Shown here: positions 44,606 through 52,892 of the stretch, one piece after another
Numbering within the stretch: position 1 is the first letter of the stretch
Layout: the number at the start of each line of letters is the position of its first letter
Source: Enterovibrio sp045679545
Lineage (GTDB): Bacteria; Pseudomonadota; Gammaproteobacteria; Enterobacterales; Vibrionaceae
Reading direction: 5' to 3'
Assembly: GCF_045679545.1 (NCBI RefSeq)
Contig: NZ_CP166194.1
Location: forward strand, 2,232,001 to 2,296,000
DNA: 64,000 nt
Position numbers and translations under genes: made by a program
Notes under the pieces: generated by a model
The model's database searches: none
Seen by the model: only the letters and a program-made list of their open reading frames with translations
Told to the model about the DNA's origin: nothing

Positions 44606-45025
44606 CTTAATTACTCATCCGTTTGTCGTTGTTTCACCCCTATCTGGCATGGCGATGACGAGGACACATCAAACCAATCTAGATACAGTGAATAACTTCC
44701 ATCATGTAAACGTTTCCATAGGCTGAGTATAATACATCCAATCAGATTACGCAGACCTCGTCGTTCCGTCACATTGAAATTCTGTCACCTAGGTGATCAC
44801 GCCTCTATTTGCGAGGACATGGCTCACCTGAATACCCTGTATGCTGTTACCTTACTGTTACTGTCAGTCCGAGAATGTTCCAGCAAAGAAAGCGAGAAGA
44901 ACCTTACATATTAATGAATTGTTACCTGGCGATTCACATATTACTAGAGTGGTATTTATTGAATTGATACAATATGCAATGCGATTAATTACACATTCCT
45001 CACCTCGACTAGAAAGAGCATAAGC
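44606..45025. other. 420-bp divergent intergenic region between galT and the efflux pair
   Basis: Carries the gal operator-like site and the promoters of galT and the HlyD-family gene. A 60-codon open frame (44841-45023) has no ribosome site or recognisable product and is not called. Confidence 0.6.
44704..44719. promoter_or_regulatory. GalR/GalS-type operator upstream of galT
   Basis: ATGTAAACGTTTCCAT differs from the classical E. coli gal external operator (GTGTAAACGATTCCAC) at three of 16 positions and keeps the LacI-family central CG step. It lies about 100 bp upstream of galT, so galactose-inducible repression is likely. Confidence 0.7.
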
Positions 45026-46090
45026 ATGTCAGCGGCAGAAAAATCATCACGGAAATTAAGCTTCTATATTATCGGGGTCATTCTTGTCGTTTGGCTCTAT
45101 AGCCTTTGGTCTGACCGCGTGACGCCAATGACAGGGAATGCGAGAGTGCACGCCTATTTAGTCAGAATTGCGCCTGAGGTGTCTGGCAATATCATCGACG
45201 TTAGCGTAAAAGACAATCAGGTTGTCGCGGCAGGCGACGTGCTGTTTAACATCGACCCGAGAAACTACGAGATTGCATTGCGCTCCGCGCAGGCAAATCT
45301 AGCTATCGCAGGCCAAAACATAGGGGCGAGCACCGCCGCCGTTGAAGTCGCACAAGCAAGAGTTGTCGAAGCGTTGGCTGCAAGAAATAACGCCAAGGAG
45401 CAGGCATCTCGCACCAATGAGTTAGCCAAAAAAGGCTTACTCAGTCAGTCCGATTTAGACAATGCCATTGAAGCGCAATCTCGCACGCAAGCAGCGTTTG
45501 AAGCCGCAGAAGCCGCTTTGGTACAAGCGAAGCAAAGCTTGGGTCCATTGGGTGAGAACAATCCGCAGATCCTAGCGGCCATGGCAAACCTCGAAAAAGC
45601 GCAGTTGGATCTGCAAAAAACACAAATACTCGCGCCGTCAGATGGCGTGGTCACCAACCTACAACTCACTGTGGGTCAAACCGCCAATGTTGGTTCACCT
45701 ATGTTGACCTTTATCGATCCACGAGGTGTTTGGATTTCTGCATCAGTGCGAGAAAACTCCATGGAGCACATCCGCGAAGGCCAAACGGTAAAAGTGTTAC
45801 TTGATGCATTGCCCGGCCGTGTCTTAACTGGCAAAGTTGACAGCATTGGTTGGGGCACAGGCGGCAGCAATAACATTGACCAATCAACGGGCTTTCTTAC
45901 CGCTGATTCGGGCTCAATAGGTGCACAGCGCTATCCGGTCAATATCGTTTTTGAACACGGTAATGTGCCATCAAACATACGCTATGGATCACAAGCAACG
46001 GTAGCTGTTTACACAGAGCAAAGTGCGTTTGGTGAATGGCTTGCTGGGATTTGGATGCATATCTTGAGCGTGTGGACGTATGTTTCGTAG
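45026..46090 (+). CDS. HlyD-family membrane fusion protein (efflux periplasmic adaptor)
   Basis: A 354-residue protein with one N-terminal membrane anchor (about 12-30). A biotinyl-lipoyl-like half follows (VRIAPEVSGNIIDVSVKDNQVVAAGDVLFNIDPR), then a long alpha-helical hairpin (about 85-190), the second lipoyl half (ILAPSDGVVTNLQLTVGQTANVG) and a beta-barrel domain. This is the EmrA/AaeA/YibH type of adaptor. It overlaps the DUF2955 permease gene by 11 bp. Together they form a two-component efflux pump, possibly for aromatic acids or similar small molecules (inference). Confidence 0.85.
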   Translation: MSAAEKSSRKLSFYIIGVILVVWLYSLWSDRVTPMTGNARVHAYLVRIAPEVSGNIIDVSVKDNQVVAAGDVLFNIDPRNYEIALRSAQANLAIAGQNIGASTAAVEVAQARVVEALAARNNAKEQASRTNELAKKGLLSQSDLDNAIEAQSRTQAAFEAAEAALVQAKQSLGPLGENNPQILAAMANLEKAQLDLQKTQILAPSDGVVTNLQLTVGQTANVGSPMLTFIDPRGVWISASVRENSMEHIREGQTVKVLLDALPGRVLTGKVDSIGWGTGGSNNIDQSTGFLTADSGSIGAQRYPVNIVFEHGNVPSNIRYGSQATVAVYTEQSAFGEWLAGIWMHILSVWTYVS

Positions 46091-47084
46091 CCCTGTTAAT
46101 CCAATTATTCGACTGGTTTTCGCGCCGTCTCTATTGCTTTTTTATTTGGTGTCCAACGGGGCGTTTATGCCCATGTTGGCACCCATATTCGTGGTGATAT
46201 TTTTAACCCTCATGCCCTCTCGCCCACCGCTTGGCATGTTGCTAAAGCTGTTGGTCGCTCTGCTGCTTATCAGCTTTGGGGTGATATTGATTGGTGAGAC
46301 ATTAATCGACTCGCCGACGGGTTACGGGCTCTTTTGTTGGTCTTTGCTTTTTGGGTGTTTTTACCGCAGCCACCAAAACCCGAAAGACATACTTGCCACG
46401 CTGACAATGCTGGTTGTCATTATTATGGCTGTGATGAATCTCCAATTTGGTGTTTCTAGTATTGGCTTACCCTGGCTCATGTTTGAAGGCTTTGTTATCG
46501 CTTTAATTGTCACCTATATGAGCTTCTTACTCTTCCCCGGCGATGAAAAAGACATCTTGCCCGACGAAGAAGACACTGAAGGCGCGCAAGCCCACATTGG
46601 GCTAATCGTATTTAAAGCAACCGCCATGAGCTTGGTATTGGCGGCACTCATTATGTCAGGAAGTTCACAAGCAATACTGATCGCGATTACGATCAGCAGC
46701 ATGATTAAAATACCCATTTCGCGGGATCACCGAATATTCAGCCAGCATCGATTGGTGACAACCGCCATTGGCATATTATTCACCATTCCTGTCATGCTCT
46801 CATCTAACATTGGGATGCCGATTTGGGCGCTCATGGGCGTCACTGTATTTTGCAGTATTCAACTCGCTTGCTATGCGATTCGACGCCAATGTAAGTTAAG
46901 CATTTATCAATTGCTGTTTACAAACTTCATCGTGCTGATCAGCCAAGTACTGACTTATCAAGGAGAAGATCCTTTTTCTTCTCACTTTACCCGTTTGGTC
47001 TCGATCGGGTTGGCGATTTTTATCGGTAGCTTAATGCTAAACCTCGTGCAAAAGCAGCCAAGTAAGTCCACTGCTACGGCCTGA
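46080..47084 (+). CDS. DUF2955 inner-membrane transporter subunit
   Basis: A 334-residue membrane protein with two blocks of helices (about 10-160 and 190-325) separated by an acidic cytoplasmic loop (DEKDILPDEEDTEG). The fold resembles AaeB/FUSC-type efflux proteins, and the pairing with an HlyD adaptor is typical of DUF2955. The start overlaps the adaptor stop by 11 bp. The substrate is unknown. Confidence 0.8.
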   Translation: MFRSPVNPIIRLVFAPSLLLFYLVSNGAFMPMLAPIFVVIFLTLMPSRPPLGMLLKLLVALLLISFGVILIGETLIDSPTGYGLFCWSLLFGCFYRSHQNPKDILATLTMLVVIIMAVMNLQFGVSSIGLPWLMFEGFVIALIVTYMSFLLFPGDEKDILPDEEDTEGAQAHIGLIVFKATAMSLVLAALIMSGSSQAILIAITISSMIKIPISRDHRIFSQHRLVTTAIGILFTIPVMLSSNIGMPIWALMGVTVFCSIQLACYAIRRQCKLSIYQLLFTNFIVLISQVLTYQGEDPFSSHFTRLVSIGLAIFIGSLMLNLVQKQPSKSTATA

Positions 47085-47101
47085 ACCCTCGGCTCAACAG
47101 A

Positions 47102-47120
47102 CATTGAGTCATACTCAATG
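47102..47120. promoter_or_regulatory. Inverted repeat upstream of the phospholipase D gene
   Basis: CATTGAGT-CAT-ACTCAATG, perfect 8-nt arms with a 3-nt spacer, in the 53-bp gap between the DUF2955 and phospholipase D genes. Could be an operator or a small RNA hairpin; no T-run follows. Confidence 0.4.
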
Positions 47121-47137
47121 AAACAAAGGATGTCACA

Positions 47138-48655
47138 TTGAAATTGGTACGTTTTCTTTTGTTACTAAGCTGCTTAGGTTTGTTGTCTTGCAGCAACGCT
47201 CCTGAAGATCAGAATATTGCAAAAGAAGCCAGCTACCGCTTGGGCTATCACGAAGACGGTAAATTGGCAGGTTACTTCGAGCATCTGCGTCCGCCAGAGG
47301 TCAGTGACCAGTTCACGGGCTTCCATTCACTAAGCAGTGGAGACGATGCCCTTCTCGCCAGAATCGCGCTGATAGAATCTGCTTCGCAAAGCCTCGATTT
47401 GCAGTACTACATCTTCAGTGATGATGAAACCAGCCAGATCATCACTTGGCGATTGTATGAAGCCGCTCAGCGCGGTGTCAGAGTCAGGGTTTTGTTAGAC
47501 GATATGCAACATCGTGACGATAGCATCATGGCGCGCTTACATGCTCACCCCAATATTGAAATCCGATTATTCAACCCACACTTTGCGCGCACAACGAGAT
47601 CACTTTCATTTCTGATGGACTTTTCTCGTTTAAACCACAGAATGCACAATAAATCGCTCACTGCGGATGGTGTCTCTTCCATCGTGGGTGGGCGCAACAT
47701 CGGCAACGAGTACTTTTCATTCGCAAACAGTGTCGAGTTTGGCGATTTTGATCTTTTGCTATTTGGTCCCGTGGTCGCGCAAACAGCAGTGCAGTTTGAC
47801 ACCTATTGGAACAGTCAACATGCACTCCCCATTGATGCACTTGTCGACATGCCGCCAACAGAAGCCACATCGTCATTAACCGAACTTTTCGCCCAAGAAC
47901 AGCTCGAAGCGCCATTTAAAGACGGGAAGTATGACATTACTCAGCTCGCGCTTTTTGAACAGCTCAAGCTTGGCACCTTGGACATGAATTGGGGTGAAGG
48001 CGAGCTCTGGTATGACTCACCTGATAAGGTCGAAACAAAAGCGAGTGCTCTGGCGGAGAAATTAGCCCAACGTTTGAAAAACGCTAAACACTCGGTACTG
48101 TTAGTTTCCCCCTATTTCGTACCTACGGAATCAGGCACAAAGGCGCTTACTGACGCAGCGGAACGCGGGATTAAGATTACCATCGTGACAAACAGCCTCG
48201 CCTCAAATGACGTGTTTGCAGTGCATGGTTGGTATGCAAAATACCGTGAAGCATTGCTAAAAAGTGGCATTGAACTTTGGGAGATGAAATCCAGTGCTGA
48301 AATCAAACGTCAGTGGAGCTTAATTGGCAGCACACGTTCTAGCCTTCACGCCAAAGTGATTCTGGTTGATGAACGGGATGTGATTGTCGGTTCGATGAAC
48401 TGGGATCCTCGTTCTGCGGAACTTAACACTGAAATGGCCGTCGTGATCGAGCATGCCGATTACGCCAAACTGGCGTTAAACCAACTGCGAACCGGGTTGA
48501 GCACGGGTGCATTCAAAGTAGATCTGCAAAATGGTGCGGTGATCTGGCGAGACATGGTGACAGGCGATATTCACGACAATGAGCCAGAAGCCAGTATTTG
48601 GCGCAGGTTTGGCGCTTGGTTTTCTGGCATCTTGCCCATTGAAGGAATGTTGTAG
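47138..48655 (+). CDS. Phospholipase D family lipoprotein (cardiolipin synthase-like)
   Basis: A 505-residue envelope protein. A lipoprotein signal ends in the lipobox LLSC (Cys18). Two HKD motifs are present: HNKSLTAD (His170, Lys172, Asp177) followed by GGRNIGNEYF, and HAKVILVD (His404, Lys406, Asp411) followed by GSMNWDPRS. This is the two-HKD layout of cardiolipin synthase ClsC-like enzymes and other phosphatidyl transferases. The start is TTG 47138, with AAAGGA at the right distance. It lies 53 bp behind the efflux pair and may be co-transcribed. Confidence 0.85.
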   Translation: MKLVRFLLLLSCLGLLSCSNAPEDQNIAKEASYRLGYHEDGKLAGYFEHLRPPEVSDQFTGFHSLSSGDDALLARIALIESASQSLDLQYYIFSDDETSQIITWRLYEAAQRGVRVRVLLDDMQHRDDSIMARLHAHPNIEIRLFNPHFARTTRSLSFLMDFSRLNHRMHNKSLTADGVSSIVGGRNIGNEYFSFANSVEFGDFDLLLFGPVVAQTAVQFDTYWNSQHALPIDALVDMPPTEATSSLTELFAQEQLEAPFKDGKYDITQLALFEQLKLGTLDMNWGEGELWYDSPDKVETKASALAEKLAQRLKNAKHSVLLVSPYFVPTESGTKALTDAAERGIKITIVTNSLASNDVFAVHGWYAKYREALLKSGIELWEMKSSAEIKRQWSLIGSTRSSLHAKVILVDERDVIVGSMNWDPRSAELNTEMAVVIEHADYAKLALNQLRTGLSTGAFKVDLQNGAVIWRDMVTGDIHDNEPEASIWRRFGAWFSGILPIEGML

Positions 48656-48756
48656 TTGAGTGCGTTGGAGAGCTAACTCAACGCACTAATTAACTGCTAG
48701 CCTTTGTGTCCAAGCCTAAACAATCTCAAGAAATCTCGTCGCTTATCGCTTGATAA

Positions 48757-48786
48757 ATAAAAAAGGATCGAGCTTCGCCTCGATCC
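48757..48786 (-). terminator. Terminator of the VC0807-type gene
   Basis: GGATCGAG/CTCGATCC (48765-48772 with 48779-48786), loop of six, with an A-run on its left that reads as a T-run on the minus strand. Confidence 0.85.
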
Positions 48787-48807
48787 CTTCTCCTTTGCGA
48801 ATGCTGA

Positions 48808-49512
48808 CTACTTCGACGAACTACTCGCCAACACTTCTTCTAATTTAAGCCCCGTCAAATCATGGATGGTACGCCACAGATAATAGAATATCGCCATCAT
48901 CATGATGGTGGAGGGCAGCGCAATCATTGGGTAACTGTATAACGTCAGTTGGCCAAGTTGTTCATTAAACTCAGGGGTTCCAGCTGGGCTAGTGACAATC
49001 CATTTAGCGAGAACAAAATTCATGGTTGCCGAAAAAGCAAAAGAGCCCGCAACAAGGTAGGTCGCTTTCATCAATCGGCTCTCAAAGGCTTCCATGCTGT
49101 TACGCATTTGCAGGCGTTGATTAATCTTCTCAACATCCATCACCGTTGGGTTGAAAAGCAGTGCTTTGACGAGCGGGGAAGAGGTAAAAGTAGAGACCAA
49201 AACAGCAATGCCTATCACTGCGGGAATAGCGGCTTCTTTAATGGCCAACCACTTGGTGTCCAGCTCAAGTAAACCAATGCCGCCCGTGAGTAGAACGTTG
49301 GCGAGGCCCAACAAGGCAATGAAGTTGAATTTTCTGTATTTAATGAGCTCAAACAAGCCCCAACCGAGCGGGAAGCTCAAGGCGACAATCAAACCGCCGC
49401 TGGCACCTAGATCATTTTCACCACTTAATTTCATGAGAACAAAAGCAGGGATGACGATGCTGACCAAAAGGTCAATCATCGGGCGTGGTTTATGTGTCGG
49501 TACACTGGTCAT
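48808..49512 (-). CDS. VC0807-type inner-membrane protein
   Basis: A 234-residue protein with about six hydrophobic helices and a charged central loop (VMDVEKINQRLQMRNSMEAFESRLMKAT). It matches my recollection of the VC0807 family of Vibrionaceae and other gammaproteobacteria, which has no assigned function. Hydrophobicity and the MxDLLVSIVIPAFVLMKLS opening are clear. It is a single-gene unit with its own terminator. Confidence 0.7.
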   Translation of the reverse strand: MTSVPTHKPRPMIDLLVSIVIPAFVLMKLSGENDLGASGGLIVALSFPLGWGLFELIKYRKFNFIALLGLANVLLTGGIGLLELDTKWLAIKEAAIPAVIGIAVLVSTFTSSPLVKALLFNPTVMDVEKINQRLQMRNSMEAFESRLMKATYLVAGSFAFSATMNFVLAKWIVTSPAGTPEFNEQLGQLTLYSYPMIALPSTIMMMAIFYYLWRTIHDLTGLKLEEVLASSSSK

Positions 49513-49609
49513 AAATGTTGTTGTTCCAAACTAATTTCAATTCCTATCGCCAATACTAGCGAATGACAAAATCCTTGGATAGGTTTGTGTCTGCCCTATT
49601 TTGTTCGAT

Positions 49610-49936
49610 TTAGTGTCTGACATGGCCTGCGAACGCATGCGGAGACACGAGCCAGTCTAGTTCAAAGGGATAAACGGCATAAACTCCAAGCTTCGCCTCT
49701 TGAGTGGCTTGCTTCACATTTTTAGCACACAGCAGCAACGCCTTCTCTGCTTCTTTGAGCGCCAAATAACCTGTCGTACGGTATACATGATTCACGCCCC
49801 ACTCTTCTTCCAAACGCGCCACGCGCATACTAACCACAGAGTTTGTAACGCTATTCTTATCGGCGGCCTTGCTAAAACGGGATAATTCCACCACCTGAGA
49901 CAGCAAAATCAGGTCATCTACACGCATAGCATTCAT
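49610..49936 (-). CDS. LysR-type DNA-binding domain without effector domain
   Basis: A 108-residue protein consisting of a LysR-like winged helix (MRVDDLILLSQVVELSRFSKAADKNSV, then SVVSMRVARLEEEWGVNHVYRTTG) and a short linker helix. The co-inducer-binding domain of LysR regulators (about 200 residues) is missing, and the tail (YPFELDWLVSPHAFAGHVRH) does not resemble it. ATGs at 49936 and 49927 are both possible. It lies upstream of, and divergent from, the lactate permease. It is either a stand-alone HTH regulator or the stump of a decayed LysR gene. Confidence 0.6.
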   Translation of the reverse strand: MNAMRVDDLILLSQVVELSRFSKAADKNSVTNSVVSMRVARLEEEWGVNHVYRTTGYLALKEAEKALLLCAKNVKQATQEAKLGVYAVYPFELDWLVSPHAFAGHVRH

Positions 49937-50126
49937 CCCATTTGGGAAATAATGTATTTCACTATTTCCATATATAAACAAAAAGGAAAGCATTACATTC
50001 ACCGCCACGCAACAAGAAGCACACATTTACAATAGATACCCCACAGAGCTCAATACCTCAGCCGCGCCCTACAAACGCAGGTCACACCATCTTAAAGATG
50101 GGAGCTCAAGGACGAGGACGTACACC

Positions 50127-51824
50127 ATGAATGATACCCTTCTCGCGTTAGTCGCCTTCTCACCCATCGTGGTGGCAGCGATACTGCTCGTTGGCCTCAA
50201 TTGGCCGGCCAAAAAAGCCATGCCCGTCGCGTTCGGTTTAACCGTACTGATTGCCCTGACCTTCTGGGACATGTCCGGCAACCGTGTTCTTGCCTCTGTT
50301 TTGCAAGGTCTCGGCATTACCATCGCGGTACTTTGGATTGTGTTCGGCGCAATCTTCTTGCTCAATACGCTCAAGCATACTGGCGCCATCACCACCATTC
50401 GTAACGGTTTTACCAACATATCGTCTGATAGACGTGTGCAGGCGATTATCATTGCGTGGTGTTTTGGCTCATTCATCGAAGGGGCATCAGGGTTTGGCAC
50501 GCCAGCCGCCATTGCTGCCCCTTTGCTTGTTGCCATTGGCTTCCCTGCCCTTGCCGCTGTGCTGATGGGCATGATGATCCAATCCACGCCTGTTTCCTTT
50601 GGCGCGGTCGGCACCCCCATCATTGTTGGGGTCAACAAGGGCCTCGATACCCATAAAATTGGCGAAGCGCTTCTGGCAAATGGCTCAAACTGGGACGCCT
50701 ACTTGCAACAAATCACGGCCAGCGTTGCCATTATTCACGCCATCATTGGGACATTCATGCCTGTGTTGATGGCCATGATGCTGACCCGCTTTTTTGGCAA
50801 AAACAAAAGCTGGACGGAAGGTCTCGACATCCTGCCTTTCGCGCTGTTTGCTGGCGTCGCGTTTACTGTGCCTTACGCCCTGACGGGTATGCTTCTTGGC
50901 CCTGAATTCCCTTCATTAATTGGTGGGCTCTTTGGGCTTGCACTGGTCGTCACCGCCGCGAAGAAAGGCTTTTTGGTGCCAAAAACCGTGTGGGATTTTC
51001 GCCCTGAAAATGAGTGGCCAGCAGAATGGCTCGGCTCGTTGAAAATGGATCTAAAAGACGCGAAAGGAAAGCCGATGGGCTTGGTCATGGCGTGGGCGCC
51101 GTATGTGCTGCTGGCGGTCGTGTTGGTCGCGAGCCGCGTGAGTGCCGATTTCAAAGCCATGCTGCTGAGTGTCAATGTGTCGTTTAGCAACATACTAGGT
51201 GAAACAGGGATCAGTTCGGCCATCCAGCCACTTTACTTACCCGGCGGCATCCTGGTGTTTGTCGCACTGATCGCCACTATCGTACAAGCTCGCAGCGCCA
51301 AACCACTCTCTCAAGCATTTGGCGAATCAACAAAAACGTTGATAGGCGCAGGCTTCGTGCTGGTGTTTACCATTCCCATGGTACGCATTTTCATTAACTC
51401 TGGTGTGAATGGCGCGGATCTGGCGAGTATGCCAGTTACCACCGCTAACTTCGCATCCGGCTTGGTGGGCGATGCATTTCCTATGCTGAGCGCAGCAATT
51501 GGCGCGCTTGGGGCATTCATTGCGGGGTCGAATACGGTCTCTAACATGATGTTTAGCCAATTCCAATTTGAAGTGGCACAAACGTTGACCATTTCAAGCG
51601 TGGTGATCATTGCGCTGCAAGCGGTCGGTGCCGCGGCAGGTAACATGATAGCGATTCACAATGTGGTGGCGGCATCCGCCACGGTGGGCTTGCTGGGGCG
51701 TGAAGGTGCAACGCTGCGCAGAACCATTTTGCCCACAATCTACTACTTACTGTTTGCAGGAGCGATTGGCATGTTTGCCATCTACGGGCTGAAACTCACG
51801 GATGCCTTGATGATCCCACACTAA
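50127..51824 (+). CDS. lctP: L-lactate permease
   Basis: A 565-residue membrane transporter of the LctP family with about twelve helices. It shows the family blocks WCFGSFIEGASGFGTPAAIAAPLL, QSTPVSFGAVGTPIIVG, and the C-terminal GAFIAGSNTVSNMMFSQFQ. It imports lactate (and glycolate) with protons. The ATG has AAGGACGAGG upstream and a strong intrinsic terminator follows. No lactate dehydrogenase gene lies within the window. Confidence 0.92.
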   Translation: MNDTLLALVAFSPIVVAAILLVGLNWPAKKAMPVAFGLTVLIALTFWDMSGNRVLASVLQGLGITIAVLWIVFGAIFLLNTLKHTGAITTIRNGFTNISSDRRVQAIIIAWCFGSFIEGASGFGTPAAIAAPLLVAIGFPALAAVLMGMMIQSTPVSFGAVGTPIIVGVNKGLDTHKIGEALLANGSNWDAYLQQITASVAIIHAIIGTFMPVLMAMMLTRFFGKNKSWTEGLDILPFALFAGVAFTVPYALTGMLLGPEFPSLIGGLFGLALVVTAAKKGFLVPKTVWDFRPENEWPAEWLGSLKMDLKDAKGKPMGLVMAWAPYVLLAVVLVASRVSADFKAMLLSVNVSFSNILGETGISSAIQPLYLPGGILVFVALIATIVQARSAKPLSQAFGESTKTLIGAGFVLVFTIPMVRIFINSGVNGADLASMPVTTANFASGLVGDAFPMLSAAIGALGAFIAGSNTVSNMMFSQFQFEVAQTLTISSVVIIALQAVGAAAGNMIAIHNVVAASATVGLLGREGATLRRTILPTIYYLLFAGAIGMFAIYGLKLTDALMIPH

Positions 51825-51830
51825 ACCCAG

Positions 51831-51860
51831 AAAGAGCGGCTTGATGCCGCTCTTTTTTGT
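51831..51860 (+). terminator. Intrinsic terminator of lctP
   Basis: AAAGAGCGGC/GCCGCTCTTT (51831-51840 with 51846-51855), loop of five, then TTTTG. The A-rich left side could also serve the converging ppsR gene. Confidence 0.9.
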
Positions 51861-51871
51861 AAAGAAAAACA

Positions 51872-52705
51872 TTAGAACAAACGGCGTTTCAATCCGGTTT
51901 TTTCCAAAATACGGGTAGTGATTTCTTCTACCGATAGCGCCGTCGTGTTGATGTAAGGAATGGCTTCACGACGAAACAGCGATTCAATCGTCGCGACTTC
52001 CTGCTCGCATTGCTCGCTGCTGGCGTATTCACTGCCAGACAAACGATTCTCGCGAATTTGGGTTAAGCGTTCAGGTTCAATGGTAAGGCCAAACAATTTG
52101 TGGCGATGAAACTCAAATTCGGGCAACAGCCTAAGCAGTTTTAAGTCTTCTGCAATAAAGGGGTAATTCACCACACGAAGACCAAACTGCATCGCCATGT
52201 ACAAGCTGGTTGGGGTTTTGCCACTGCGCGACACGCCCAGCAAAATGATGTCGGCATGTTCGAGGTCTCTTAGCGACACACCGTCGTCGTGTGCCAATGT
52301 GTATTCAATGGCAGAGATACGGTCGAAATAGGTATCGGAATCTTTGCCCACGCTGCGCGAGCGCTGAAGTTTGGGCTTGGGCTCAAGATGAGTGTCTGCG
52401 GCAACACGCTGAACAATGCTTTCGAGCACATCGTAGAAAAAAGCAGGCGCTTGGAGCAGACGCTCACGCACCTCAGGGATGACCATAGAAAAGAACACCA
52501 AGGGCTTCACGCCGAGGCGCTCATAAGAGCTGTGAATTTGCTTCAACAGGTCATCTAATTTGTCGTCACTTTCAACAAAGGGGAAGGTTCTTTCGTTGGT
52601 CACGAAGCCAAATTGTCCCAACACAACATGGCCAAGCGTTTCACATGTGATGGCTGTCCCATCCGAGACATAGAAGACGTCTCGGGTTTGCATATCTGAG
52701 TGCAT
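51872..52705 (-). CDS. ppsR: PEP synthase regulatory protein (bifunctional kinase/phosphorylase)
   Basis: A 277-residue DUF299 family protein that inactivates PEP synthase by ADP-dependent threonine phosphorylation and reactivates it by phosphorolysis. The P-loop GVSRSGKT (157-164) and surrounding DIILLGVSRSGKTPTSLYMA are diagnostic, together with VFYVSDGTAITCETLGH at the N-terminus. It is divergent from ppsA, its target, as in many gammaproteobacteria. Start 52705 is used; an in-frame ATG at 52693 is possible. Confidence 0.92.
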   Translation of the reverse strand: MHSDMQTRDVFYVSDGTAITCETLGHVVLGQFGFVTNERTFPFVESDDKLDDLLKQIHSSYERLGVKPLVFFSMVIPEVRERLLQAPAFFYDVLESIVQRVAADTHLEPKPKLQRSRSVGKDSDTYFDRISAIEYTLAHDDGVSLRDLEHADIILLGVSRSGKTPTSLYMAMQFGLRVVNYPFIAEDLKLLRLLPEFEFHRHKLFGLTIEPERLTQIRENRLSGSEYASSEQCEQEVATIESLFRREAIPYINTTALSVEEITTRILEKTGLKRRLF

Positions 52706-52892
52706 AGGCGGTTAAGTTACTCGCATTTTTTGATTAATATACGCACATAATAACGAAAATAATAACGCTTACCGTTACGCCCTCCACAGCTTAGTCACCC
52801 AAGGGAAACTAGGCGGAGCGTGAAGCAGTTGGCTATTTACTACAAACAATCCAATACCCAAGACAAAAACCGCAATGTTTCTGGAGAAAGAC

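Noticed and set aside
44841..45023. 60-codon open frame before the HlyD-family gene
   Set aside because: No ribosome site, no recognisable product, and it ends right at the ribosome site of the real gene.
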